A stretch of DNA of 64,000 nt, taken from the NCBI RefSeq assembly GCF_000406105.1, contig NZ_CM001974.1, positions 2,621,442 to 2,685,441 of the forward strand. Direction: 5' to 3'. Source of the DNA: Dickeya chrysanthemi NCPPB 402. GTDB lineage: Bacteria; Pseudomonadota; Gammaproteobacteria; Enterobacterales; Enterobacteriaceae. Of the stretch, positions 57,203-64,000 are shown one piece after another. The translations under genes were made by a program, and so were the position numbers. How positions within the stretch are numbered: position 1 is the stretch's first letter; every line of letters starts with the position of its first letter. The notes below the pieces were generated by a model. That model made no database searches. It saw only the letters and a list, made by a program, of their open reading frames with translations, and was not told the origin of the DNA.

Positions 57203-57700
57203 TTAGCGATCTTCGATCGAATGCATCTCCACTTTCTCTGTCAGCGTCACTTCCACTTTGATGTCATCCGTCAACGTCAGCATCGCTTGCTTGCCGCGGC
57301 TCACAACCGCAGTACGCTGCGGAATAAGGAATTGCCGTACGCTTTCACCCTCAATCATATCCTTGCCGTTATCAACGCCATGCCGCGCCGATAACAGGTA
57401 ATTCACCATACCGTTATAGGTAATGCGATACCCCCCGCTTGACGATTCAACCCGGTAATTAAGGGTAATTTTCGGCAACGCCGCCTTATAAGTACCGCGA
57501 ATCTCATCCCAGCGCGCCGGGTTTCCCGTCAGATAGACGGAATCTACCCAGTTCGTATTGCCCTGCAACACATGTGAGGTGCTATAGGTAAAGTAATACG
57601 GCGAGATAAATGTACTATTCAGGCTCGTTGTTTTCGTGCGGAACACAGAACATCCTGACAGCATCGCCGTGACCGCCACGGCCAGAAGCAGTTTCTTCAT
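57203..57700 (-). CDS. Lipoprotein of unknown function
   Basis: 165 residues. MKKLLLAVAVTAMLSGCSVF is a lipoprotein signal (lipobox LSGC, Cys17). The mature part looks like beta-strands (ISPYYFTYSTSHVLQGNTNWVDSVYLTGNPARW, YRITYNGMVNYLLSARHG, MLTLTDDIKVEVTL). I do not recognise the family. It is transcribed away from the peptidoglycan-hydrolase gene 399 bases upstream, so it could encode an immunity protein, but that is speculation. Confidence 0.65.
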   Translation of the reverse strand: MKKLLLAVAVTAMLSGCSVFRTKTTSLNSTFISPYYFTYSTSHVLQGNTNWVDSVYLTGNPARWDEIRGTYKAALPKITLNYRVESSSGGYRITYNGMVNYLLSARHGVDNGKDMIEGESVRQFLIPQRTAVVSRGKQAMLTLTDDIKVEVTLTEKVEMHSIEDR

Positions 57701-58099
57701 GGGTATTTTTCTCTTTTCACCAACAGTTTCACCCCGAGCGAGGGTCTGGCCGGTTTTCTGTCATCATCCGCCAGACAGCGCACAAACACCGGAGTGCGTT
57801 TACAGAATAGCAGCGATTTTATCGGTTGATGCCGTGAAAAAAGGGCAACTCAGGGGATAATTATCCCTATCGACAGGTGCCCCATCGATACCTGAAATCT
57901 ATCCGTTTGTTTGTTCCTTCATCAACAAACACACCTGAATAGTGTATTCAGCTACAGACGATAATATAACGCCATCGTTCTTCTCATGACGCTGAAATAG
58001 TACTGACTTTAGTGGTTCAAACACTGAAGCGGTCTCCCATTCATCCTGACGGCGTTAATTCGCCTGATTGACGTCAACTAATACGCTAATTAAACGCCT
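57701..58099. promoter_or_regulatory. Divergent intergenic region before the effector-like gene
   Basis: 399 bases without a gene. It must hold promoters for the lipoprotein gene and for the gene at 58100, whose start has no clear Shine-Dalgarno (CTAATTAAACGCCT before the ATG). Confidence 0.4.
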
Positions 58100-60127
58100 A
58101 TGAAAAAGAATAACACTACCCGGAAACAACTCTTCGTCGTGATAAAAAAAACGCGGTCGTTTACGAAGAAAACGGAAATAAACTCTCAGTCACGACAAAA
58201 TACGTCAGAAACCAATAATACGGCGTCTGGTTATTCTACTTCGCCAGCAACCGGGTTAGACAATATTCGATCATCCGCACCGGAATCCGCACGGCCATCA
58301 TCGGCACCAACCGCCGCCAGCCAACCGACGCCGCCCACCACACCGCTGGTGACAACGGTTCCGCCGCTACCTAAATTCTCCCCACCACAGACGTCCACCC
58401 CGCCTGTGGAGGTACCAACACCACCTGCTGCAGCCAATGGTGCCCCAGCCAGCCAGCCGACGCCGGCACCGACTAACACCGCGCCCACCACCGAACCGGA
58501 CGCACCGCAAGAACCGGCCACCCCGCCGTTTGCGCCCGATTACGCCGCCGCGGGAAGCCAGTTAAGCAAGCTGATGTCCGGCATGGCGGCGCCGTTGTCG
58601 CGCCTGGCAGGCACCGTACCGGGATTACTCTCGTCCGCATCGACATCTTTGGTACAGGCAGCCAAAGGTAAGGCCGTTGAATCCAAACCAGTTTCTACGG
58701 AATCTCAGGCTTCACCTATCGACGTTAAGCCGGTCGAAGTTGACGTTAAGATTAATTCCATCGCACCGACCTCTTCATCTGATTCGTTAACACCGACTGC
58801 TGCTGCCGCATTATCAAATAATGCAACAGCATCAACGCCTAAACCTATTGCAACGGTAACCTGGAATCCAGCTACTACCATTAACTCACTGCAACGCAAT
58901 GCTAAAAAGAAATCTATAGGTTATTGCGCCAGAGCCGTTGTCGATGCCATTCAGGCTGGTGGAACAAAAATAGAAAGAGCGCCTGCGGCGAAAGATCTCG
59001 GCTCTAAACTCATTGCCGCTGGTTTTTCCCCTATATTTTCTATGCCAAGACCATCCAGAGAATATGACCGCAGCAAACTTCTTCCCGGTGACGTAGTTAT
59101 TCTGGAAGGGTTTAAGCAGGATATAAAAGCCGGGATCAAAAAAGATCACCCATTTGGCCATGCTGCCATGTACGACGGTAGCAAATGGATTTCTGACTTC
59201 ACGCAATCAGGATTCTATCCCGGCCCTGATTACCGGGTAGCATTGCCTGGTTATACCATTTATAGAATGGTTGCCACCCAGGCCCAAATTGACGCGATTA
59301 ACGCATCTCAGAATACCGAACCGGCTTCCCACACAGCAGTATCGACACCTCCGGCAACAGTAACTCAGGCTACACGGTCATCTACATCAGCACCGGTATC
59401 ACGCCCTACAGCGCAGACACCGCGAGCGTCTGTAACAGTCGCTCGCCCTGCTCAGCAAACAGTGAGCCCTTCTGTACCATTAACACGCTCTACTGTTTCT
59501 AATTCTAATCAATCGGGAAACAAGCCGATATCATCGGATCAAGACTTTCTTAAAGAATTCAACATAGATATATCCTTCTTGAGGGAGTCCGAAGGTATGA
59601 GAACTGACGGGTATGTTCCTTTAAATAAAGATGGCACTCCTGTCGAAAATTCGGGAGTAACCATAGGAATGGGGATTGACTTAGGTCAGCGAGAAGCAAA
59701 AGATTTAATACGCGACGGTGTACCCAGTAGCATTGTAGAAAAGCTTAAGCCCTACATGAAGTTAAAGAAAACAAGTGCATTACAGAAAATACGAGAAATG
59801 CCACTAAGACTAACTTCAAATGAAATAAATATACTATCAAATATTTATATTCAAAAATCACTGCAGTCTTTAGAAACTGAGTTTGACAACGAAAGTAAAG
59901 GTGTGAAATTCTCACAATTACCCGCAAACACACGAACAATGATTTTAGACTTAGCACATCAATATGGGAATTTAAAACTGAAAACGCCAAAAACATGGGA
60001 ATTTATAATAAACCAGCAATGGGATGAGCTGGTCAGAGAGCTAAACAATTTCCACGATAAATATCCAACCAGAAGAGAAAGGGAAGCCAAGTTAATAAAG
60101 GATGATCTTAATAACGGGAGAATATAA
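58100..60127 (+). CDS. Dual-domain peptidoglycan hydrolase, candidate antibacterial effector
   Basis: 675 residues, no signal peptide and no membrane segment. Order: low-complexity Pro/Thr/Ala/Ser region (about 40-250), a small Cys/His amidase-like domain (about 265-390; C276 in IGYCARAVVD, H354 in FGHAAMYDG, D366 in WISDF), a second Ser/Thr/Pro linker (about 390-480), and a lysozyme-like domain of pesticin type (about 485-675; FLRESEGMRTDGYVP, GVTIGMGIDLGQ). Pesticin's Glu, Thr and Asp, as I recall 178, 201 and 207, fall here at E498, T521 and D527 with the same spacing. Cargo that cuts both peptide and sugar bonds of the wall is known among type VI effectors. The last 200 codons are distinctly AT-rich, suggesting a swapped toxin end. 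No immunity gene follows. Confidence 0.75.
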   Translation: MKKNNTTRKQLFVVIKKTRSFTKKTEINSQSRQNTSETNNTASGYSTSPATGLDNIRSSAPESARPSSAPTAASQPTPPTTPLVTTVPPLPKFSPPQTSTPPVEVPTPPAAANGAPASQPTPAPTNTAPTTEPDAPQEPATPPFAPDYAAAGSQLSKLMSGMAAPLSRLAGTVPGLLSSASTSLVQAAKGKAVESKPVSTESQASPIDVKPVEVDVKINSIAPTSSSDSLTPTAAAALSNNATASTPKPIATVTWNPATTINSLQRNAKKKSIGYCARAVVDAIQAGGTKIERAPAAKDLGSKLIAAGFSPIFSMPRPSREYDRSKLLPGDVVILEGFKQDIKAGIKKDHPFGHAAMYDGSKWISDFTQSGFYPGPDYRVALPGYTIYRMVATQAQIDAINASQNTEPASHTAVSTPPATVTQATRSSTSAPVSRPTAQTPRASVTVARPAQQTVSPSVPLTRSTVSNSNQSGNKPISSDQDFLKEFNIDISFLRESEGMRTDGYVPLNKDGTPVENSGVTIGMGIDLGQREAKDLIRDGVPSSIVEKLKPYMKLKKTSALQKIREMPLRLTSNEINILSNIYIQKSLQSLETEFDNESKGVKFSQLPANTRTMILDLAHQYGNLKLKTPKTWEFIINQQWDELVRELNNFHDKYPTRREREAKLIKDDLNNGRI

Positions 60128-60281
60128 CTCTTCCCAACGCAGGTGGTCGCTTAAACGTCCACCTGGCGTTACCCATTATCAGGTTTATCCTTCCACCAGA
60201 CTCCCCTACCACGCACTTAATGGTACACTTAGCCCCCAGCAATGCTGGAGCACCGGCCCCATGAACATGAGTCACCGTTAA

Positions 60282-61223
60282 ATGTCAGAAAATCAATCTG
60301 TTACACCCAAGCAGCAGTACAACCTCAACAAACTGCAAAAGCGCCTGCGTCGTAACGTGGGCGAAGCGATTGCCGATTTCAATATGATTGAAGAGGGCGA
60401 TCGAATCATGGTCTGTCTGTCCGGTGGTAAAGACAGCTACACCATGCTGGAGATCCTGCGGAACCTGCAACAAAGCGCGCCAGTGAATTTCTCGCTGGTG
60501 GCAGTGAATCTGGACCAGAAGCAGCCGGGATTCCCGGAACATGTGCTGCCGCAGTATCTGGACAGTATCGGCGTAGAATATAAGATTGTGGAAGAAAACA
60601 CTTACGGCATCGTGAAAGAGAAGATTCCGGAAGGGAAAACCACCTGTTCGCTTTGTTCTCGCCTGCGTCGCGGCATTCTGTACCGTACCGCCACCGAACT
60701 GGGCGCCACCAAGATAGCACTCGGCCATCACCGCGATGACATCCTGCAAACGCTGTTTCTCAACATGTTCTACGGCGGCAAACTCAAAGGTATGCCGCCT
60801 AAGCTGATGAGCGATGACGGCAAACACGTGGTGATTCGTCCGCTGGCGTACTGCCGTGAAAAAGAGATTGAGCGCTTTGCCGAGGCGCGTCAGTTCCCGA
60901 TCATCCCATGTAATCTGTGCGGCTCCCAGCCTAACCTGCAACGTCAGGTGATCAAAGACATGCTGCGCGACTGGGACAAGCGCTACCCCGGCCGTATCGA
61001 AACCATGTTCAGCGCCATGCAAAATGCGGTGCCGTCGCATCTGTGCGACACCGCCCTGTTTGATTTCAAATCGATTCGTCAAGGCAGCGCGGTAGTGGAC
61101 GGCGGCGATTTAGCGTTCGACCGCGAAGAAATGCCGCTACAACCCGCAGGCTGGCAGCCGGATGAGGACGACGAAGACAACGCCCGGTCGCCGGAACGAC
61201 TGAACGTACTGGAAATTCGTTAA
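60282..61223 (+). CDS. ttcA: tRNA 2-thiocytidine(32) synthetase TtcA
   Basis: 313 residues. PP-loop ATPase motif SGGKDS (47-52), Cys122 and Cys125 (CSLC), Cys213 (with C210 in CNLC) for the 4Fe-4S cluster, numbering equal to E. coli TtcA as known. It thiolates cytidine 32 of some tRNAs in the cytoplasm. The 3' neighbours fnrS and zntB are the enterobacterial ones. Confidence 0.95.
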   Translation: MSENQSVTPKQQYNLNKLQKRLRRNVGEAIADFNMIEEGDRIMVCLSGGKDSYTMLEILRNLQQSAPVNFSLVAVNLDQKQPGFPEHVLPQYLDSIGVEYKIVEENTYGIVKEKIPEGKTTCSLCSRLRRGILYRTATELGATKIALGHHRDDILQTLFLNMFYGGKLKGMPPKLMSDDGKHVVIRPLAYCREKEIERFAEARQFPIIPCNLCGSQPNLQRQVIKDMLRDWDKRYPGRIETMFSAMQNAVPSHLCDTALFDFKSIRQGSAVVDGGDLAFDREEMPLQPAGWQPDEDDEDNARSPERLNVLEIR

Positions 61224-61241
61224 CCTGCCATTTTACTGGTT

Positions 61242-61266
61242 TATCGGCGGTGTACGGCCGCCGATA
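61242..61266 (+). terminator. Hairpin after ttcA
   Basis: TATCGGCGG-TGTACGG-CCGCCGATA, 18 bases past the stop, followed by CTCTCAC without a T-run. Confidence 0.5.
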
Positions 61267-61365
61267 CTCTCACTACCAGCCAGCGTTTTATTGTGTTTCA
61301 CGCTCCCCCATGACAAACGCTATAGCGCTCGCCCCGCCCTTTAACAAAAAAGTGAAATCGCAGGC

Positions 61366-61484
61366 AAAAAAAAGCCGACGAAACGTCGGCATGGTGTGAA
61401 TTAATTGTGCTATGCAGTAATTCAAAAAAGGAAGTAAGACAATATGGAGCGCAACGCCCATCGCTTGACGTTGCATTCACCTGC
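61366..61484 (-). ncRNA. fnrS: Small RNA FnrS
   Basis: On the minus strand the first 60 bases (GCAGGTGAATGCAACGTCAA ...) agree with E. coli FnrS as I recall it, including the seed region, and the RNA ends with a GCCGACG-AAA-CGTCGGC hairpin followed by eight T. About 119 bases. A -10 box TATTCT lies seven bases upstream of the first base, and an FNR box at 61520-61533. FnrS is an Hfq-bound RNA made without oxygen that represses aerobic metabolism genes. It lies between ttcA and zntB, the normal place. Confidence 0.93.
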
Positions 61485-61519
61485 GGGAAGAATAGTGCCG
61501 CAGGTATAGTTAAAAAATG

Positions 61520-61533
61520 TTGATATGGCTCAA
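61520..61533 (-). promoter_or_regulatory. FNR box of fnrS
   Basis: TTGAT-ATGG-CTCAA, one mismatch from TTGAT-N4-ATCAA, centred about 42 bases upstream of the fnrS start, the class II activator position. Confidence 0.85.
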
Positions 61534-61601
61534 TATTGGCAATGCTTTTTATCACCACCGCAAGTTGTGTGATATTTCACGCAATTATTTCGTTATTCCG
61601 C

Positions 61602-62585
61602 TCACAACCATTTACTGCGCTTTAACCACCAGGCAACGCCGCTCACTAATAACACCAACATCAGGCAAAATACGCCAAATCCGATGCCGCTATTCGCGCC
61701 TGGCATTCCGCCCAGATTCACGCCGAATAACCCGGTCAGAAACGTCGTAGGCAAAAAAACCATCGCCAGCAACGACATAGTATAGGTACGCCGATTCATC
61801 GCATCCGTCATCAGTGAGGTGATTTCATCGGCAATAACCGTTGTACGGGCGATGCTGGCGTCTAAATCCTCCAGCCCGCGACCAAGACGCTCGGCAATTT
61901 CCTGCATACGACGGCGATCGTCATCCTGCATCCAGCTAAATTTCTCACCGGAAAGACGCGAGAAAATATCACGCTGCGGCGTCATGTAACGGCGCAATAC
62001 AATCAGTTGCTTGCGAATCAGCGCCAGTTCGCCGCGCGGCGGAATGCGTTGCTCCAACAAAGCCTCTTCCAGATCGATGATTTTCTCATGCAGTTCGTCA
62101 ATGAACTCGCTGGTGTGATCGGTTAATGCCTCCGCGACAGACACGATCCAGTCGCCGCTATTGGCAGGCCCGTTGCCCTCTTTCAGATCACTCATGACTT
62201 CATCAATCGCCGCAACTTTGCGGCGGCGCGTAGAGACAATCAGGCGATCAGTAATAAATACCCGGATAGCGACCAACTCGTCCGGCCGGGCATTGGGATT
62301 GTAATTGATGCTGCGCAAGGTCACTAACGTGCCTTCGCCCAGCCGAACCACGCGCGGGCGGGCGCTTTCTCCCGCCAGTGCATGGCGCACACTATCCGGC
62401 AACAGTGTGGTTTCATGCAGCCAGCGCACGCTGGCCGGTTGCGTCGAGTCGAGATGCAGCCAGACGGGTAGCCCTTCTTCCGTCAGCCCCCGCTCCGCCA
62501 GCGGCAGAACACCGCCCCGACCATCCAATTGATAAGCAAAGACTGCTCCCGTCAGCGGGATCGCATTACTTTCCGTCACATCCAC
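61602..62585 (-). CDS. zntB: Zinc transporter ZntB
   Basis: 327 residues from GTG 62585, the length of E. coli ZntB; a longer frame to 62684 has no family match. Large cytoplasmic funnel domain ([65 protein letters not shown]) and two membrane helices at the end with the CorA-type loop motif GVNLGGMPG (GIPG in E. coli). It carries zinc across the inner membrane as a pentamer. GGAG precedes the start. Confidence 0.93.
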   Translation of the reverse strand: MDVTESNAIPLTGAVFAYQLDGRGGVLPLAERGLTEEGLPVWLHLDSTQPASVRWLHETTLLPDSVRHALAGESARPRVVRLGEGTLVTLRSINYNPNARPDELVAIRVFITDRLIVSTRRRKVAAIDEVMSDLKEGNGPANSGDWIVSVAEALTDHTSEFIDELHEKIIDLEEALLEQRIPPRGELALIRKQLIVLRRYMTPQRDIFSRLSGEKFSWMQDDDRRRMQEIAERLGRGLEDLDASIARTTVIADEITSLMTDAMNRRTYTMSLLAMVFLPTTFLTGLFGVNLGGMPGANSGIGFGVFCLMLVLLVSGVAWWLKRSKWL

Positions 62586-62770
62586 ACATCTTCTCCTGCC
62601 ATGCACACCACTCCATCTTACTGCCTGTGTCGACCGCTGCAATCGGAAACCGGCGCATCGCTTGCTGCGGTGATAACGCCGCAATTTGAGAACACGATCA
62701 ATAAACGCCCCGGCTCCTGACGTATCAAACCCCTGTGCATCTGCATCTTAAAACCTACGCCAACAGGCTG

Positions 62771-64000
62771 TTAATGTTTCAAAATATAGAGCGTATGACT
62801 GTAGGCCACATCTTCCGGGTTAGTAATGGGATACCCTTTTACCCAGGGCTTGATCAGGCGCCCATTGGTGTATTGGTAAATCGGGGCGATCGGCGCCTGC
62901 TCCGCCAGAATTTGCTCGGCGCGGTTGTAATCCTCGTTGAGTATCTTCCGGTCGGTCTGTCCGGCGGTATCCGCCATCAGGCGATCATAATCAGCATTAT
63001 TGAAGCGGGCGATATTGCCGCTGTGGCTGGTGGTCAGCAACGACAGGAACGTGGAAGGCTCATTGTAATCGCCGATCCAGGACGCGCGTATCACATCAAA
63101 ATTACCTGAGTTACGGCTGTCGATATACGTCTTCCACTCCTGATTCACCAGTTTGACGTCGACACCGAGTTTCGTCTTCCACATCGATGCCACCGCAATG
63201 GCGATTTTCTGGTGAACTTCCTGCAGGTTATACAGCAGCGTCAGTTTCAACGGCCTGGACGGACCATACCCCGCTGCCGCCATCAGCGCCTTGGCCTGCA
63301 TATCCAGCTCAGCTTGTGAATACTGCTGCAACTGGCCCGGCTGCGGCGTGAAACCGGCGGTTACATCAGGTGTGAAGCGATAGGCCGGTTTTTCCCCGGT
63401 CCCCAGTACCTTTTCCGCAATAATCTTGCGGTCGATGGCATAGGACAGCGCTTTACGCACCCGTATGTCGTTGGTCGGCGCACGCTGGGTATTAAACGCA
63501 TAGTAATAGGTACCCAGTTGATCCGGCGTAAAGACTTGCCCCGGCAGATCTTTCAACAGTTTCTGATACTGATTCTTGGGGAATGATTCGGTGATATCGA
63601 TATCGCCGGCGAGATAGCGCTTGGCGGCATTCGACTCCTGATTAATCGGCACGAATGTGACCTGCGTCAGGCGGGTATTGGCGTGATCCCAATACTGGTC
63701 ATTCGGCGTCAATACCAGCTTCTCATTCACCACGCGATCTTTCAGTACAAAAGCGCCGTTACCCACCAAATTACCGGGTTTTGTCCACTCATTGCCGTAT
63801 TTCTCCACCGTGGCCTGATGCACCGGATACAAGCTGAAATTCGCCATCAGACTGATGAAATAAGGCACCGGTTTACTGAGCTGTACTTTGAGCGTGTGAT
63901 CGTCGACCGCAACCACGCCAAGCTTATCGGCAGGCAGCTTGCCGGTCAGGATCTCATCGGCATTGACGATCCCCGCCATCCGGGCAAACCAGCCAAACGA
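62771..64000 (-). CDS. Oligopeptide/murein peptide-binding protein, OppA/MppA type (5' end outside window)
   Basis: The frame stays open to base 64000 and reads on upstream of the ATG at 63979 (SFGWFAR before MAGI), so the gene starts beyond the window. 410 residues of an SBP_bac_5 protein are visible: NGAFVLKDRVVNEKLVLTPNDQYWD, FVPINQESNAAKRYLAGDIDIT, YYYAFNTQRAPTNDIRVRKALSYAIDRK, IRASWIGDYNEPSTFLSLL and ending DVAYSHTLYILKH. OppA takes peptides and MppA takes the murein tripeptide; E. coli mppA lies near zntB's neighbourhood, so MppA is possible, but sequence alone leaves both open. Confidence 0.85.
   Translation of the reverse strand, partial: SFGWFARMAGIVNADEILTGKLPADKLGVVAVDDHTLKVQLSKPVPYFISLMANFSLYPVHQATVEKYGNEWTKPGNLVGNGAFVLKDRVVNEKLVLTPNDQYWDHANTRLTQVTFVPINQESNAAKRYLAGDIDITESFPKNQYQKLLKDLPGQVFTPDQLGTYYYAFNTQRAPTNDIRVRKALSYAIDRKIIAEKVLGTGEKPAYRFTPDVTAGFTPQPGQLQQYSQAELDMQAKALMAAAGYGPSRPLKLTLLYNLQEVHQKIAIAVASMWKTKLGVDVKLVNQEWKTYIDSRNSGNFDVIRASWIGDYNEPSTFLSLLTTSHSGNIARFNNADYDRLMADTAGQTDRKILNEDYNRAEQILAEQAPIAPIYQYTNGRLIKPWVKGYPITNPEDVAYSHTLYILKH

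Noticed and set aside
60139-60164. Rho-independent terminator after the effector-like gene
   Set aside because: AGGTGG...CCACCT arms are short, the loop is long and no T-run follows.

Overview
The window is chromosomal DNA of an enterobacterium. It best fits the soft-rot Pectobacteriaceae, most likely Dickeya. Reasons: enterobacterial single-copy genes with their usual partners (smrA, ttcA-fnrS-zntB, hrpA next to azoR, rstAB-asr-ydgU-ydgD, chaC/chaA, ydbH-ynbE), many chemoreceptors, and a 127-bp intergenic repeat present in several copies. The genus is an inference from gene content; no rRNA is present.

Layout. 1-3.2 kb: end of an esterase-like phytase gene, an aromatic-acid-type MFS transporter, smrA. 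3.2-11.6 kb: a compact P2-like tail island (silent tail-fibre cassette with one recombination site, Gin/Hin-type invertase, collar/fibre gene, fibre chaperone, FI sheath, FII tube, E/E' with an intact -1 frameshift signal, a short tape measure, U, D, Ogr). It has no capsid, lysis or baseplate-wedge/spike genes, and two direct copies of the 127-bp repeat bracket it. 11.9-19.4 kb: guanine deaminase and a signalling block (AGDEF diguanylate cyclase, MCP ending NWETF, Aer-like receptor). 19.4-26.2 kb: small secreted protein, PrpA/B-type phosphatase, chloride-channel remnant, five-gene peptide/nickel-type ABC importer. 26.4-30.8 kb: chaC, chaA, SulP transporter dauA. 30.8-35.2 kb: rstAB followed by its likely target asr, with a candidate RstA box in the end of rstB, then ydgU and ydgD. 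35.5-42 kb: lactate-permease-type transporter, hrpA, azoR.

42.4-49.3 kb is the most unusual block: an AT-richer catabolic locus with a GPH-family symporter, a GH91 protein without signal peptide, a GH32 fructosidase and a LacI regulator. It reads as import and intracellular breakdown of a difructose anhydride or related inulin product: import by the symporter, ring opening to inulobiose by GH91, cleavage to fructose by GH32. Identical CATGTA-N7-TACATG palindromes lie upstream of the symporter and of the regulator, and the first abuts a candidate CRP site.

49.4-54.8 kb: MarR-reductase-nitroreductase operon, an IS256-family remnant, and ynbE-ydbH, with ydbL missing where the IS remnant lies. 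55-57.7 kb: a second Aer-like receptor and two small lipoproteins. 58.1-60.1 kb: a 675-residue protein with a Cys/His amidase-like domain and a pesticin-type muramidase domain whose Glu/Thr/Asp spacing equals that I recall for pesticin; it looks like an antibacterial effector with no adjacent immunity gene. 60.3-64 kb: ttcA, the anaerobic sRNA FnrS with an FNR box at about -42, zntB, and the start-truncated end of an oligopeptide-binding protein gene.
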